Source: Chlorobium sp. (lineage in GTDB: Bacteria; Bacteroidota; Chlorobiia; Chlorobiales; Chlorobiaceae). Taken from it: 64,000 nt of DNA. Positions 37,601-47,122 of this stretch are shown here, piece by piece. The translations under genes and the position numbers were made by a program. Location of the stretch: positions 1-64,000 of the forward strand of contig SZXW01000014.1 in the NCBI GenBank assembly GCA_005862285.1. The letters are read 5' to 3'. Below the pieces are notes generated by a model, which searched no databases, was not told where the DNA came from, and worked only from the letters and a program-made list of their open reading frames with translations. Position 1 is the stretch's first letter; each line of letters begins with the position of its first letter.

Positions 37601-38114
37601 ACTGCTCATGCACTGGATCCTGCTCGGTTCACTCCAGGAACTGCTTGCAGGTGCGGAAGCGCTCAGTTCTAACATCATCGACGACTGTCTGCTGCATGAC
37701 GCCCTCGCCATATGCTATCCGGAAAAAGGTCTTGCAGGAATTCGTGCCGGAAACATCCCGGATCTTCTCGCCTGCCTTTTGTCTCTAAAACCTGTACCTG
37801 AGAGCGTCGGCCCGGATGAAGAAATTCTTGCTGTCCTCGAAAATCTCCACAGGGAAAACCGTGCTCATCTCCATAGCCTTCTTCTGTTCGACGAACGCCA
37901 CGGCAGAACCTGGTTCCGCGAACATCCGTTTATGGTTCTTGTCTCATGGATTGCCCTTCATCAGTTCATCCAGACACAACAGATGTCTGATGACACGCAG
38001 AAGAACGTTTCCGAAATGACTGCCCGTAAATGGATAGAAGCTATCGTCAACATTGAAATGAGAGCCTTCCTTGCCGGCTATGAAACCGGTGAATTTTTCG
38101 GAAAACCGCTCTGA
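34608..38114 (+). CDS. Large GH13 alpha-amylase-family protein, 1168 aa
   Basis: Glycoside hydrolase family 13 catalytic domain set between long flanks. Conserved regions: I DMVPNHTGM (Asp418), II VIRFDAAMVLAK (nucleophile Asp538), III LLLAEAFWMLEG (acid/base Glu603) and IV NFMNNPDEDT (Asp664). Residues 1-270 are helical with no known motif, and the last ~330 (from about 840) are mostly helical and unassigned. No signal peptide is present, so it acts in the cytoplasm, probably on glycogen or maltodextrin. An ATG at 34608 starts the frame. It follows the YqjD-like cluster and is convergent with petB. Confidence 0.85.
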   Translation: MKTKQNHPVFQNKEHFYVNRCARELFHLTDPDFLALNLSAKESFLKTEKQASIINDFLKKRKGTDTKPVLPAQLHGMKLLHELFHYILSISLSAKQPDLLDRVNTMMIQELSEEKSAEYLKKFLTSFPPLNVFQEKVSPENWLQRDKSRTDVIEESFLVWLNKQNPALEQFSDFLSDQEIMHAEAFGKLIRNLQNAMHAMGPVGSGDADLVELLFRPIRHSPSSVLEQLRYIRLNWGDLLKDSPFWGQLAGAIEFIEDEDKYLFFEKITREEGRQDGHWFEKKAQIPDYTSLDYDNAPAHYSLDSSWMPEVVMLAKSTYVWLDQLSKRYRRAVNRLQDIPDEELDRMAERGFTALWLIGLWQRSTASQKIKQMQGNPEAKASAYALEKYDISDDIGGYEGYENLRNRARLRGIRLASDMVPNHTGMDSELVRNQPDWFLSAAEPPYFNYTYTGPNLSSDQRYGIFLEDGYWNRSDAAVTFKRVDYMNGDTRYIYHGNDGTNMPWNDTAQLNFLSAEVREGVIQQILHVARMFPVIRFDAAMVLAKRHIQRLWFPLPGHSASVPSRSGYAMSMSDFDAAIPEEFWREVVDRIQKEVPDTLLLAEAFWMLEGYFVRTLGMHRVYNSAFMHMLKKEDNTGYRYLIKNTLEFDPEILKRYVNFMNNPDEDTAIAQFGRGDKYFGVCMMMITMPGLPMFGHGQVEGFTEKYGMEYAKAYYDEQPDEHLVERHYREIFPILKKRPLFAEVHNFFLYDVFSPEGAVNENIFAYSNRREHETALVVFNNSFERALGWIRTSVGYLRDGRIMQCSLGDGLNLENRDNSFVIFRDHASSLEFIRPVRDIHEKGLLVALEGYKYNVFLNFRVVQPSRFRPYGRLCHELNGSGTASIERAALEMSFAPFHRSVVEALGTLPQVMKIAALQEEETMNAFGESVASLLEKAALQLGEFIENPLEVTPELVSRAPSMLKKAASAAVALSQQPENRKLLAALGLSATGDKELPQLLMHWILLGSLQELLAGAEALSSNIIDDCLLHDALAICYPEKGLAGIRAGNIPDLLACLLSLKPVPESVGPDEEILAVLENLHRENRAHLHSLLLFDERHGRTWFREHPFMVLVSWIALHQFIQTQQMSDDTQKNVSEMTARKWIEAIVNIEMRAFLAGYETGEFFGKPL

Positions 38115-38131
38115 TTGCAAAAATATGACCG

Positions 38132-38160
38132 ATCGGTCCTATCAGTCCGATTGGACCGAT
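38132..38160. repeat. Inverted repeat linked to a terminator
   Basis: ATCGGTCC and GGACCGAT form perfect arms around 13 bases; the 12-base palindrome GACCGATCGGTC overlaps the left arm. The entry sequence TATGACCGATC (38124-38134) is repeated at 51431-51441, again just before a GCTGCCCC terminator. Confidence 0.55.
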
Positions 38161-38166
38161 AAAAAC

Positions 38167-38203
38167 AAAAGCTGCCCCAGAAACAAACTGAGGCAGCTTT
38201 TTT
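38167..38203. terminator. Bidirectional terminator between the GH13 gene and petB
   Basis: AAAAGCTGCC and GGCAGCTTTT form a stem with a loop of about 15 bases and a run of T on the + strand and A on the left, serving both convergent genes. Confidence 0.75.
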
Positions 38204-38233
38204 GCTTGATGCTAGTTAGTTTATGCGGTACGC

Positions 38234-39493
38234 TTACCAGCCATACTCGAGATAGACACGGAATGTGTTGATCAGGAGAAAGGTTAGAACCAGAAGACCG
38301 AAGATCGTGAATACCGGGCTTTTTTCTTCTCTCGAAGCCTGGCGATCGAAGAACGGCACAAGCATCCAGACAAGACCGCCGACAGTCAGTGAAATGATAG
38401 CGAGCAGTTCGCCGCCCTCGAACTTGAGATCCTTGAGCAGCTGGAACTGAGCCCAGAAATACCATTCCGGTTTGATGCCAAGAGGTGCCGGGGTAAGCGG
38501 ATCAGCTTTTACTCCAATATGCCACGGGAAAGCCCATGCAAGGTATACAAGGAGGGCGAAACCGATCATCCAGCCGATACCGTCCTTAGCAAGGAAGGTC
38601 GGGAAAAATTTTTCATATCCTTTGATCATTCCGGTATTCTTGTAACCGATCGGTGCCGAAGTGCCAAGAACCTGAACCAGCATGAGGTGTGCGGAAAGTA
38701 CCAGCATGAGAAGGCCCGGAAGCAATACGACGTGCAGCGAGAACATGCGGGTAAGTGTTTCACCGGAAACTTCTTCACCTCCACGCAGGATGTCCACAAG
38801 GAAAGCACCTCCCGGAGCGACTTTCGGAACTTCTGTACCCACCTGTGTAGCGAAGAATGCCAGTTCGTTCCATGGCAGAAGGTAACCGGTAAAGCCGAAT
38901 CCAAGGCTGATGACAAGAAGGAGGAAACCGCTGACCCACATGAGTTCACGTGGTTTCCGGTAGGATTTCATGAAGAACGTACTGAACATATGGATAAAGG
39001 CCATGAGAACCATGAGGTTGGCCGACCAGGCATGGATCTGGCGGATAAGCCAGCCAAAGGGAACATGCTTCTGGATGAAAACGAATGAAGCGAAGGCTTC
39101 AGCCTCTGTCGGTTTGTAATACTGAAGAAGCAGAAGACCGGTCACGATCTGGATAATGAAGAAGAAAAGGGCAAGTCCACCGAAATAATACCAGAAAGAG
39201 AGACGATGTTTCGGAACCTCTTTTTTCTTCAGGTAATCAATAACAGGAACAAGAACGTAAAAGCGCTCCTGGAACCATGCGGCCAGATCACTGACCTTTG
39301 TATCCTTGTATGGATTCGGATCCGGACGTTCTACCGGCGGTTTGAAGACACCGCCTGAAGATGATGCCGGGGTGGATGCCGCCGGCTTGGCAGGTGCCGG
39401 TTTAGCTGGGGCCGGCTTGGCAGCAGCCGGTGCAGCGGGTTTTGGCTTGGCAGGAGCTGTTCCCGCCGCAGCATTTTTATTGTTTTCAGCCAT
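38234..39493 (-). CDS. petB: Cytochrome b of the Rieske/cytochrome b complex
   Basis: Quinol-oxidising membrane subunit, 419 residues, joining b6-like and subunit IV-like parts in one chain. Residues 1-60 are an unusual Ala/Pro/Lys-rich linker (repeats of PAKPA). Helices then follow with haem-ligand histidines in [12 protein letters not shown] and [20 protein letters not shown] and the Qo-site PEWY motif in GIKPEWYFW. Green sulfur bacteria have no cytochrome c1 in this operon, and none is seen here. The complex passes electrons from menaquinol toward the reaction centre. petC lies 35 bases upstream. Confidence 0.95.
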   Translation of the reverse strand: MAENNKNAAAGTAPAKPKPAAPAAAKPAPAKPAPAKPAASTPASSSGGVFKPPVERPDPNPYKDTKVSDLAAWFQERFYVLVPVIDYLKKKEVPKHRLSFWYYFGGLALFFFIIQIVTGLLLLQYYKPTEAEAFASFVFIQKHVPFGWLIRQIHAWSANLMVLMAFIHMFSTFFMKSYRKPRELMWVSGFLLLVISLGFGFTGYLLPWNELAFFATQVGTEVPKVAPGGAFLVDILRGGEEVSGETLTRMFSLHVVLLPGLLMLVLSAHLMLVQVLGTSAPIGYKNTGMIKGYEKFFPTFLAKDGIGWMIGFALLVYLAWAFPWHIGVKADPLTPAPLGIKPEWYFWAQFQLLKDLKFEGGELLAIISLTVGGLVWMLVPFFDRQASREEKSPVFTIFGLLVLTFLLINTFRVYLEYGW

Positions 39494-39528
39494 ATTTCCT
39501 GACTCCGTTGGTTTTCAAGAATTTGATG

Positions 39529-40056
39529 TTAAGCTTTTGATATAACGAGGTTTTCCCCGTCAACTTTTACTTTAAATGATTTTAAAGCCTGAGGCTGGGG
39601 CCCGGAAATGATTTCACCGGTCTGTTTGTATTTGGCGCCATGGCAGGGACAGGCAATCTGGCCCGCTGCGCTCTCCCAGTGAACAAGGCAGCCAAGGTGG
39701 GTACAAACGGCACTGCATGCGGTGAGTTTTCCGTTATCGTTGATAACCAGTACCTTGTCCTTGTTGAACTGAAAAATCTTGAAACCTTTTTGAGGGACAT
39801 CGGAAGCTTTCCCTACAACCAGTTCGTTTGCTTCTTTAAGTGAACTGGATGGCGGAATGATATACTTTACTATGGGAAAAAGCGTTGAAATTGCTACAGC
39901 GGCACCGACACCGCCGACAACTTTTCCCAGAAAACTGCGGCGCTCGAAATCAACGCTCTTGGACTCCTGACCTGCACCGCCGGACGATGAGGCAGAAGAA
40001 CCTTCTCCAAGTGTGCCCATCCTCGAAGGGCTCTTGAAATTAGTTTGTAGTGCCAT
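39529..40056 (-). CDS. petC: Rieske iron-sulfur protein
   Basis: 175 residues. A Ser/Gly-rich N-terminus precedes one membrane anchor (VVGGVGAAVAISTLFPIVKY). The [2Fe-2S] ligands occur in CTHLGC (residues about 118-123) and CPCHGAKY (about 136-143). A GGAG Shine-Dalgarno sits upstream of the ATG. It works with PetB; crtC lies 153 bases upstream, and from memory the order crtC-petC-petB is also found in Chlorobaculum tepidum. Confidence 0.95.
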   Translation of the reverse strand: MALQTNFKSPSRMGTLGEGSSASSSGGAGQESKSVDFERRSFLGKVVGGVGAAVAISTLFPIVKYIIPPSSSLKEANELVVGKASDVPQKGFKIFQFNKDKVLVINDNGKLTACSAVCTHLGCLVHWESAAGQIACPCHGAKYKQTGEIISGPQPQALKSFKVKVDGENLVISKA

Positions 40057-40209
40057 TACAATCTATCTCCTTTTTTAAAGCTATTGTTATAAAATCAATT
40101 TCTGACCTCTCCGGCCATGAAGCGTTGAAAACCGTTCAAGAGAACCTTGAAAAGCCGTCAGGTACCCGCAATTAATGCCGACTCATACAAACTCATAATT
40201 TATACTTTT

Positions 40210-41340
40210 TCATCTATTCTTCCAATCCAAAGTACGTTTAATATTATTATAGGTATCGTACATCAGTGATTCCTCCCCATCCCGCCATATCCGGCTTTGG
40301 GTAAAAAAACGCATGAAACGGGAGTTGAGCCTCGTCGGATCGAGATATTCCGAAATCCCCTCCATTGGTTCATGTCTGTTCCCGTGCATTTCAAGAACCA
40401 TGCTTGATGTGAAACGAAGATAGAAAGGGCCGGCATCAAGCACTCGCCGATGATCGATTTTCAAGCAGATGTTTTCATGCCGCAATTCAAGCTTCCTGCT
40501 GTGAAGAGGGGAAAAAAGTCCTCTTCTGAAATTGCTTTCAGTAAGGACTGCCCGGTCAAGAAAAGTGTTTTCCCCGGTGGTGTTATCCTGAAGTATGATC
40601 AGGGTAAGGGGTTTGCTGACCGCATTTTTGAAAAAAATCAGATAATAGACAAGATTGAAACGGCCGGAAAAAGCCCTCCCCCAGTGCCAGCGGGTAATAT
40701 GGTCCTGCATGGGCACAAATCCTGAATTATGATCATGATATCCTGAAGCTTTAACCGGAATAGTACGTACCTTTTTTTTCTGCTGATCATAAATTTCAAT
40801 CTCCCCTTCAACATCAGCCCTTGGAACACTTAACACCCACTGGTGCCTGTAACCGGAACCGGCATCATTCTGATCCTTTTTTTCGTAAACCAGGCGCTGT
40901 AAACCCTTGAACAGAAGGGATACCTTGACCTCTTTGAAACGTGCGGGAAAAGAAAAGTCAATGTCAAGGATATATTCATTCCTCTGCTCATCATAGCTGA
41001 AACGGTTTTTTTCGAAACGTGCCCCGATATTCGACGAGTTGCTTTCGAACAGGCCGTTGCGACCCTCCCTGATAAAATTCAGGGTTTCACGATCATTTTC
41101 ATACAACTGGAAACTGAATCCGGAATAATCCGAAGGAACAGGGGCACAGGTTACAACCCGGTTTTTCCAGTCCTCATAATGATTCATGTAATAGGGAGAA
41201 AAGGGAAAACCGGCGAACCAGATAATCACGAAAGACAAGTCACTTTCCTTATCTTCGGCATCAAAATACCACCATTCGTATGAACCTGGCTCCTGCATGT
41301 CATGCCAGATTTCTTGATTTCTTTCGGTAGTGATATTCAT
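40210..41340 (-). CDS. crtC: Carotenoid 1,2-hydratase
   Basis: Adds water to the psi end group of carotenoids; in green sulfur bacteria it gives hydroxychlorobactene-type pigments. The 376-residue lipocalin-like protein has the family motif EPGSYEWWYFDAED near residue 20, ASGYHDHNSGFVP in the middle and HWGRAFSGRFNLVYYL. No signal peptide is obvious. It stands downstream of tRNA-Phe and upstream of petCB in the same direction, and pairs functionally with the cruA-like gene at 27517. Confidence 0.9.
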   Translation of the reverse strand: MNITTERNQEIWHDMQEPGSYEWWYFDAEDKESDLSFVIIWFAGFPFSPYYMNHYEDWKNRVVTCAPVPSDYSGFSFQLYENDRETLNFIREGRNGLFESNSSNIGARFEKNRFSYDEQRNEYILDIDFSFPARFKEVKVSLLFKGLQRLVYEKKDQNDAGSGYRHQWVLSVPRADVEGEIEIYDQQKKKVRTIPVKASGYHDHNSGFVPMQDHITRWHWGRAFSGRFNLVYYLIFFKNAVSKPLTLIILQDNTTGENTFLDRAVLTESNFRRGLFSPLHSRKLELRHENICLKIDHRRVLDAGPFYLRFTSSMVLEMHGNRHEPMEGISEYLDPTRLNSRFMRFFTQSRIWRDGEESLMYDTYNNIKRTLDWKNR

Positions 41341-41480
41341 TCAGATATTCGGTGTGGTTCAAACCGCGGGATAAGTCCGCATGCAATGCAGGCTATGCTT
41401 ATAACGGTATTGGGAAAAGCAGGATAACCGGAAGCGGAAATACATGTTACTGCCGCAGGGCAGAACCGGGTTGAACAGTG

Positions 41481-41553
41481 TGGACAGAGAGGGAATCGAA
41501 CCCCCGACACAAGGATTTTCAGTCCTTTGCTCTACCAACTGAGCTATCTGTCC
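41481..41553 (-). tRNA. tRNA-Phe (GAA)
   Basis: 73 bases on the minus strand with a 7-base acceptor stem GGACAGA/TCTGTCC, D arm GCTCAGTTGGTAGAGC, anticodon stem AAGGA/TCCTT with loop CTGAAAA (anticodon GAA), and T arm around GGTTCGATTCC. Discriminator base is A and the 3' CCA is not encoded. It lies between gltX and crtC. Confidence 0.95.
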
Positions 41554-41647
41554 ATTGAAGTTGAGGCGAAATATATGAATAATATTTTTTACATCAAAAG
41601 GAAAACGCAACAACTCATCATACCTGCAAATCAAAAAAAATGAGACA

Positions 41648-43156
41648 TCAAACCGGAACCGCGATTTTTTCAATACCGCTCAGAATTCGCCTTATAACCG
41701 TTTCCTTTCCAAGAACTTCCAGCATATGATAGAGGCTTGGCCCGAAACTCAATCCGGAAGTAAGAATCCTCAACGGATGGATAAGTGCTGCCGCCTTGAG
41801 TCCTTTGGGCGCGACAAATTCCTTCAGTTTCGTTTCGATAAGTTCCGTACTGAACTCTTCGAGTGATTCAAGTTCAATTACAAAATCGCGCAGAAGGTCA
41901 TTGGTATCGGCATTCCAGCGTTTTTTCACTCCCTCTTCTTCAAAGGTTTCCGGTTCGAAAAAGAAATATGAAGAGAATGTGACAAATTCATGCTCGAACC
42001 CGACCCGTTCACGCATCAGTTCGATCACCTGCAAAAGGTAATCGTCACTGGTAATTACTTCCCGTTGCTGAAGGCTTGTCCTCTTTTCAAGTTCTGCAAG
42101 GAGAAGCGGTTTGATAACCTGAATGATCTTTTCAGCGGGACGGTTCTTGATATACTGTTTTTCGAGCCAGTTGAGTTTGTCGATATTGAAAACCGCCCCG
42201 GCTTTGCCTACACGCTCGAGAGAGAACTTTTCGATGAGTTCTTCCATGCTGTATACTTCCTTTTCGCTTCCCTCCCCTTCGTTCCAGCCGAGCAGTGCCA
42301 CAAAGTTCACAATGGCTTCGCTGCTGTAACCTTTTCGGATATAATCCTCAACAGCCACATCTCCCTGGCGCTTGCTGAGTTTCGACCGATCGGGATTCAG
42401 AAGCAGAGGCAGATGAGCGACTTTAGGAGGCTCCCAACCGAAAAACTCATAAAGAAGCAGGTGTTTCGGCATTGAAGAAAGCCATTCCTCGCCTCTGATG
42501 ATATGTGTAAACTCCATCAGATGGTCATCGATGACACTTGCAAAATGATAGGTTGGAAATCCATCTGATTTCATCAGCACCTGGTCATCTATCGTCGATG
42601 AATCAAATTCTATAGGACCTCTGATAATATCTTCGAACCAGACTGACACATAGTCGGGCACTTTCATGCGTATGACGTAAGGTGCGCCCGATTCCATTTT
42701 TTTTCTGATTTCGCTGGAAGGCATCGATCCGCCGATTTCCTCGGGCAGCCATTTCCGGTTGTATTTCGGCTGCAGGCCCTGCTTTATTTGAAGCTGACGG
42801 TTTTCCTCGAGTTCTTCGGGGGTGGAGAAACAATAATAGGCGTTCTTGTCTTCAAGAAGCTGCTGGCAGTATTGATTATAGATGTGCAAACGTTCGGACT
42901 GCACATAAGGACCATAATCGCCACCATGTTCCGGGCTCTCGTCAGCCACGATCCCCGCCCATTCAAGTGTTTTTATCAGGTTCTGCTGAGCTCCTTCAAC
43001 TTTCCTGCTCTGATCGGTATCTTCGATCCTGATGATGAAGTCCCCTTTCATTTTTTTAGCGAACAGGTAATTGTACAAGGCAGTTCTCAAACCGCCAACG
43101 TGAAGGTATCCAGTTGGAGAAGGTGCAAACCTGGTTCTAACCCTTTGACCGGCCAT
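41648..43156 (-). CDS. gltX: Glutamyl-tRNA synthetase
   Basis: Charges tRNA-Glu for protein synthesis and also for tetrapyrrole synthesis by the C5 pathway, which green sulfur bacteria use for bacteriochlorophyll. The 502-residue class I enzyme starts [20 protein letters not shown], containing the HIGH-type motif, and has the KMSKS-type motif [14 protein letters not shown]. The start at 43156 agrees with the family; an upstream ATG at 43198 adds 14 non-conserved residues. Divergent from ftsH. Confidence 0.96.
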   Translation of the reverse strand: MAGQRVRTRFAPSPTGYLHVGGLRTALYNYLFAKKMKGDFIIRIEDTDQSRKVEGAQQNLIKTLEWAGIVADESPEHGGDYGPYVQSERLHIYNQYCQQLLEDKNAYYCFSTPEELEENRQLQIKQGLQPKYNRKWLPEEIGGSMPSSEIRKKMESGAPYVIRMKVPDYVSVWFEDIIRGPIEFDSSTIDDQVLMKSDGFPTYHFASVIDDHLMEFTHIIRGEEWLSSMPKHLLLYEFFGWEPPKVAHLPLLLNPDRSKLSKRQGDVAVEDYIRKGYSSEAIVNFVALLGWNEGEGSEKEVYSMEELIEKFSLERVGKAGAVFNIDKLNWLEKQYIKNRPAEKIIQVIKPLLLAELEKRTSLQQREVITSDDYLLQVIELMRERVGFEHEFVTFSSYFFFEPETFEEEGVKKRWNADTNDLLRDFVIELESLEEFSTELIETKLKEFVAPKGLKAAALIHPLRILTSGLSFGPSLYHMLEVLGKETVIRRILSGIEKIAVPV

Positions 43157-43407
43157 AATGCGAATCGTACTGTTAAATAAAATTATAAGGAGTAACAAGA
43201 GGATGGAATTTAAAAAAAACTCACTGCTTTTCAGCCAGAAGAATGAAAAACTTTATAGTGAAAATCATTAAAAAGGTTTAAAAAATGGAGCTCCCTGTCG
43301 GCCAAGCCATACAATCCGGTAAACTTTTTATTTTTTCTTACGGTTCTTACAATTAATTACTTTTAATGTCGTAACTTACAATTGAACCCTTACACGAAGT
43401 ACTTTAT

Positions 43408-45393
43408 ATGGCTGATGATCCTGTAAAAAATTCAGGAAAAGAAAATCCACGAAATAAATTCAAGCCGGTAAAAGATGATGATCGCTCTCCCGGCTGGTTT
43501 AACGGAAACAGTGAAAACTCGCAGAGCAAACTGCCCGGTTTTATCTTTTTCATCATGGCGGCAGTACTCATGTTGTTCCTCCTGCAACGGTTCTTTTCGG
43601 GCTCTGACAACCTGGAGATATCGTACAATGAATACAAAACGGTTCTCACCAGGGGACTGATAAGCGAGGCAATCGTCAAGACACTGGATGACAAGTCGGC
43701 AGTAATGAACGGAAAACTGAAAACCGTCACCACTCTTCATCTTGTCAATAAAACGAATATCGAAGCCGACCATTTTACGGTCAGAATTCCATCTTTCGGC
43801 ACTGATCAGGCTGACCTCCTTTCCGATAAAGGAATTCAGGTCAAGGTTGAAAATGGATCGGGCAATCTGAACAATTTTCTATTCCTCTTCGCCCCCTGGA
43901 TTATCTTCGGTTTTGTATATTTCTTCCTGTTCAGGCGAATAAACATGCAAAACGGTACCCAGGCAAAAAACATATTCAGCTTCAGCAAAAGCCGGGCTAA
44001 AATGGTCAGCGAATTTGACGTCAAAGTCACTTTCAAGGATGTCGCTGGTGTTGATGAAGCTGTCGAAGAGCTTCAGGAAACCGTTGAATTCCTGACCAGT
44101 CCCGAACGTTTTCACAAAATAGGAGGGAAGATTCCAAAAGGAGTATTGCTGCTTGGGCCTCCTGGAACCGGAAAGACACTTCTTGCCAAGGCAATTGCCG
44201 GTGAAGCCAAAGTACCGTTTTTTTCCATTTCAGGCGCCGATTTCGTTGAAATGTTTGTCGGAGTCGGGGCTGCCAGGGTTCGTGATCTTTTCGAACAGGC
44301 AAAGAAAAACTCCCCATGCATTGTCTTTATAGATGAAATCGATGCGGTCGGCCGCAGTCGCGGAGCGGGCCTTGGAGGAGGGCATGATGAAAGAGAACAG
44401 ACACTCAATCAGCTCCTGGTTGAAATGGACGGGTTCACTACCAGTGAGAATGTCATACTGATTGCAGCTACAAACAGACCGGATGTGCTCGACAGTGCGC
44501 TTCTTCGCCCGGGACGTTTCGACCGGCAGATCACTATAGATAAACCTGACATCAGAGGACGCGAAGCCATTTTGAAAATTCATACCCGCAAGACACCGCT
44601 CGATACAAGTGTCGATATCGGTATACTTGCAAAAAGCACACCGGGATTTTCAGGCGCTGATCTTGCAAATCTTGTCAATGAAGCAGCCCTTCTTGCATCC
44701 CGTAACGATCAACAGATTATTACCAGCGATAATTTTGAACAGGCCCGTGATAAAATTCTAATGGGACCTGAACGAAAAAGCATGTTCATTTCAGATGAGC
44801 AGAAAAAACTCACTGCTTATCACGAAGCTGGCCATGTGCTCGTTGCCTCCTTTACCAAGGGATCGGATCCAATACATAAAGTTTCGATCATCCCCAGAGG
44901 AAGAAGTCTCGGGGTAACAGCTTATCTACCCCTTGAAGATCGCTACACCCATAACAGGGAATATCTGCTTGCGATGATAACGTATGCGCTCGGCGGCAGA
45001 GTTGCCGAAGAACTCGTTTTTCATGAAACCAGCACCGGCGCTGCAAACGATATAGAAAAGGCTACCGAAATAGCCCGGAGAATGGTTCGTCAGTGGGGCA
45101 TGAGTGAAAAACTGGGCCCCATCAACTACGGAGACTCGAACAAGGAAGTTTTTCTCGGAAAGGATTACTCGCATATCCGGGAGTACAGCGAGGAAACAGC
45201 ATTGCAGATAGATGTCGAAGTGCGGAATATCATAATGTCATGCATGGAAAATGCAAAGAACATTCTCGAAAAACATGCCGAAACCCTTCGTAAACTCGCT
45301 GAAATGCTGATAGAAAAAGAGTCTCTGAATGCTGATGAGATCAAGGATATCATAGGTAATGGGCAAGTCGCTGCTGTACCGGCAGCGACATAA
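43408..45393 (+). CDS. ftsH: ATP-dependent zinc metalloprotease FtsH
   Basis: Membrane-bound AAA protease for quality control, 661 residues. Two membrane segments flank a periplasmic part ([20 protein letters not shown] and [19 protein letters not shown]). AAA domain: Walker [19 protein letters not shown], Walker [20 protein letters not shown] region [20 protein letters not shown]. The protease domain has the zinc motif [11 protein letters not shown] (HEAGH) and a downstream acidic ligand around [19 protein letters not shown] 251-base AT-rich gap separates it from divergent gltX. Confidence 0.96.
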   Translation: MADDPVKNSGKENPRNKFKPVKDDDRSPGWFNGNSENSQSKLPGFIFFIMAAVLMLFLLQRFFSGSDNLEISYNEYKTVLTRGLISEAIVKTLDDKSAVMNGKLKTVTTLHLVNKTNIEADHFTVRIPSFGTDQADLLSDKGIQVKVENGSGNLNNFLFLFAPWIIFGFVYFFLFRRINMQNGTQAKNIFSFSKSRAKMVSEFDVKVTFKDVAGVDEAVEELQETVEFLTSPERFHKIGGKIPKGVLLLGPPGTGKTLLAKAIAGEAKVPFFSISGADFVEMFVGVGAARVRDLFEQAKKNSPCIVFIDEIDAVGRSRGAGLGGGHDEREQTLNQLLVEMDGFTTSENVILIAATNRPDVLDSALLRPGRFDRQITIDKPDIRGREAILKIHTRKTPLDTSVDIGILAKSTPGFSGADLANLVNEAALLASRNDQQIITSDNFEQARDKILMGPERKSMFISDEQKKLTAYHEAGHVLVASFTKGSDPIHKVSIIPRGRSLGVTAYLPLEDRYTHNREYLLAMITYALGGRVAEELVFHETSTGAANDIEKATEIARRMVRQWGMSEKLGPINYGDSNKEVFLGKDYSHIREYSEETALQIDVEVRNIIMSCMENAKNILEKHAETLRKLAEMLIEKESLNADEIKDIIGNGQVAAVPAAT

Positions 45394-45413
45394 AGTCAAC
45401 CGTCAGGATGATC

Positions 45414-45785
45414 ATGAATCTCTTGCAGGTACTTTCATTGATTTCTGTCGGTATAAGAACCGGTATGCCGTCAGGGATATTAGGAATTGGAGGTGGTGTC
45501 ATCATCGTTCCCTTACTCATGCCGGTATTCTACATGAACCAGCTGAGTGCCGTGGGGATTTAATTGATTACGCTTCTTTTGCCAGTCGGCCTTACAGGAA
45601 TCATCGAATATTATAACACTGGAAAAATCAGGGTGAAAAATTATCTGGCACGGACTTCTGATCGCAACAGGAATTCTTTCGGGATCTTTTTTTTGGTGCA
45701 AGAATAGCACTGCACCTCCAATATTCTCCAAAAAACTTTTGCGGTTTTTTTAGGAATTGTTGCACTCCGTTTATGGTTTAAATAA
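45414..45785 (+). pseudogene. Decayed TauE/SafE-type (DUF81) half-size permease
   Basis: Frame 45414 reads MNLLQVLSLISVGIRTGMPS, then GILGIGGGVIIVPLLMPVFY, stops at a TAA after AVGI, and continues in frame as LLLPVGLTGIIEYYNTGKIR. The rest needs frame changes: ATGILSGSFF, then GARIALHLQYSP after the run of T, then KTFAVFLGIVALRLWFK to a TAA at 45783 after the run of A. Put together it reads like a complete small TauE/SafE-family permease of about 120 residues. One stop and at least three shifts at homopolymers show an inactive gene, unless the shifts are sequencing errors. Confidence 0.7.
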
Positions 45786-45820
45786 ATACATAGATTACAA
45801 CAACCTAAGCCTACACCACC

Positions 45821-46129
45821 ATGGGAAACACAACCACAAAAGCTGATCTGGTCAATGTTATTGCCCACAGAACAGGCCTGACAAAAAATGAAACGGAATC
45901 TGTGGTTGATTGCCTGTTCGAAAGCATCATTGACTCACTGAAGGCCGGAAAAAGGATCGAAATCAGAGGTTTCGGGTCATTCAACATCAGGTATAAGAAC
46001 CTGCGTCAGGCAAGAAACCCGAGAACAGGCGAAAAAGTGACCGTAGATCCTAAAAACGTCCCGACGTTTAAAATATCGAAGGAATTCAAGCACGCCGTCA
46101 GCGAAAGCCTGAAAGGCGGCTCAGATTAA
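45821..46129 (+). CDS. HU/IHF-family DNA-binding protein
   Basis: 102-residue nucleoid protein. It has the family fold: TTKADLVNVIAHRTGLTKNE, VVDCLFESIIDSLKAGKRIE, and the DNA-arm region IRGFGSFNIRYKNLRQARNP followed by TGEKVTVDPKNVPTFKISKE. RNPRTGE is the arm tip whose proline inserts into DNA. Cannot be divided into HU or IHF from sequence alone. The pseudogene lies upstream and a 411-base gene-free interval downstream. Confidence 0.92.
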   Translation: MGNTTTKADLVNVIAHRTGLTKNETESVVDCLFESIIDSLKAGKRIEIRGFGSFNIRYKNLRQARNPRTGEKVTVDPKNVPTFKISKEFKHAVSESLKGGSD

Positions 46130-46540
46130 CCTATACTCCCCGTATAGACTGTAAACGTCAGGACTGGAGATCAAAAGGATTTGCTGATTGTCTGGTTATA
46201 CTCTTTCCGGTAATTCCTGAAAGAAACATGTATATAATGTTATTCCTGTCATACAGCATTCACTGAAAAGGACCCAATAGTTTTCAGTGGAATGGATGGT
46301 GTGTTGCGCCCGCATTTATACCCTATTTTCCTGTACCGGCATATTTCTCCCGAATATCGCAGTGTTATTATTTTTTTCTTCCCTTAAGCCGTTATAAACG
46401 AAAATACCGGAAACGACAGTCAAGTCCTTGTGACAACTCTTTTCTATCCAGATACCATTTATATTGTAATTAAAAAAGGCTGGCTAATAATCGACTTATG
46501 AGCCGGCCTTTTTAGATATCATGATATAAGTTTTCCGAGA
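46130..46540. other. Gene-free interval between HU and apt
   Basis: 411 bases without a supported gene. CACTGAAAA (46261-46269) and TTTTCAGTG (46281-46289) form a perfect 9-base inverted repeat with an 11-base loop. A convergent terminator lies at its right end (46473). The middle has no clear coding signal; a small RNA is possible but nothing decisive is seen. Confidence 0.5.
46473..46513. terminator. Bidirectional terminator before apt
   Basis: AAAAAGGCTGGCT and AGCCGGCCTTTTT pair with one G-T wobble around a loop of about 15 bases. A-run on the left and T-run on the right allow use by both the HU side and the leftward apt gene. Confidence 0.7.
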
Positions 46541-47074
46541 CTACTCTCCTTCAAACTCGGTCAGAGCGAAAACATTGTACCCTTTTTCCCGGATTTTTCT
46601 TTCACCGCCGATATCAGGCAGATTCACAATGAATGCCATTTCCGAAACAATACCGCCAACTTTTTCGACCAATGCTGCAGCAGCAAGCGCAGTCCCACCG
46701 GTTGCAAGCAGATCATCGACAAGCAGCACCTTCTTGCCTGGTTCAAGCGCGTCGAGGTGAATTTCAATCTTGTCGGTTCCATATTCAAGCTCGTATTCCT
46801 GGGAAACGACATCAGCCGGAAGCTTTCCCGGCTTTCTAACAGGAACGAACCCTTTACCGAGTGTATAGGACAATGCGCCGCCAATGATAAAACCTCTGGC
46901 CTCGATACCGACAATCACATCAAAATCAACACCATTGAGAAGATAGTGCTGGGTTAAATTGTCAATCACCAGTCTGAAACCAACCGGATCCTTTATCAGT
47001 GTGGTAATGTCACGAAAAAGAATCCCTTTTTTCGGATAATCGGGAATCGAACGGATACGGGATTTAATTGGCAT
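46541..47074 (-). CDS. apt: Adenine phosphoribosyltransferase
   Basis: Purine salvage: adenine plus PRPP to AMP. The 177-residue protein begins with RIRSIPDYPKKGILFRDITT, includes GFIIGGALSYTLGKGFVPVR and the PRPP-binding loop VLLVDDLLATGGTALAA. Leftward and 48 bases downstream of the mtaB start region's transcript: mtaB (47123-48466) precedes it in the same direction, so both may share a promoter. Confidence 0.95.
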   Translation of the reverse strand: MPIKSRIRSIPDYPKKGILFRDITTLIKDPVGFRLVIDNLTQHYLLNGVDFDVIVGIEARGFIIGGALSYTLGKGFVPVRKPGKLPADVVSQEYELEYGTDKIEIHLDALEPGKKVLLVDDLLATGGTALAAAALVEKVGGIVSEMAFIVNLPDIGGERKIREKGYNVFALTEFEGE

Positions 47075-47122
47075 GGAATAAAAAGGTTAAGTTACTGAGA
47101 AGGCATTACGGGAAAACGAAAA

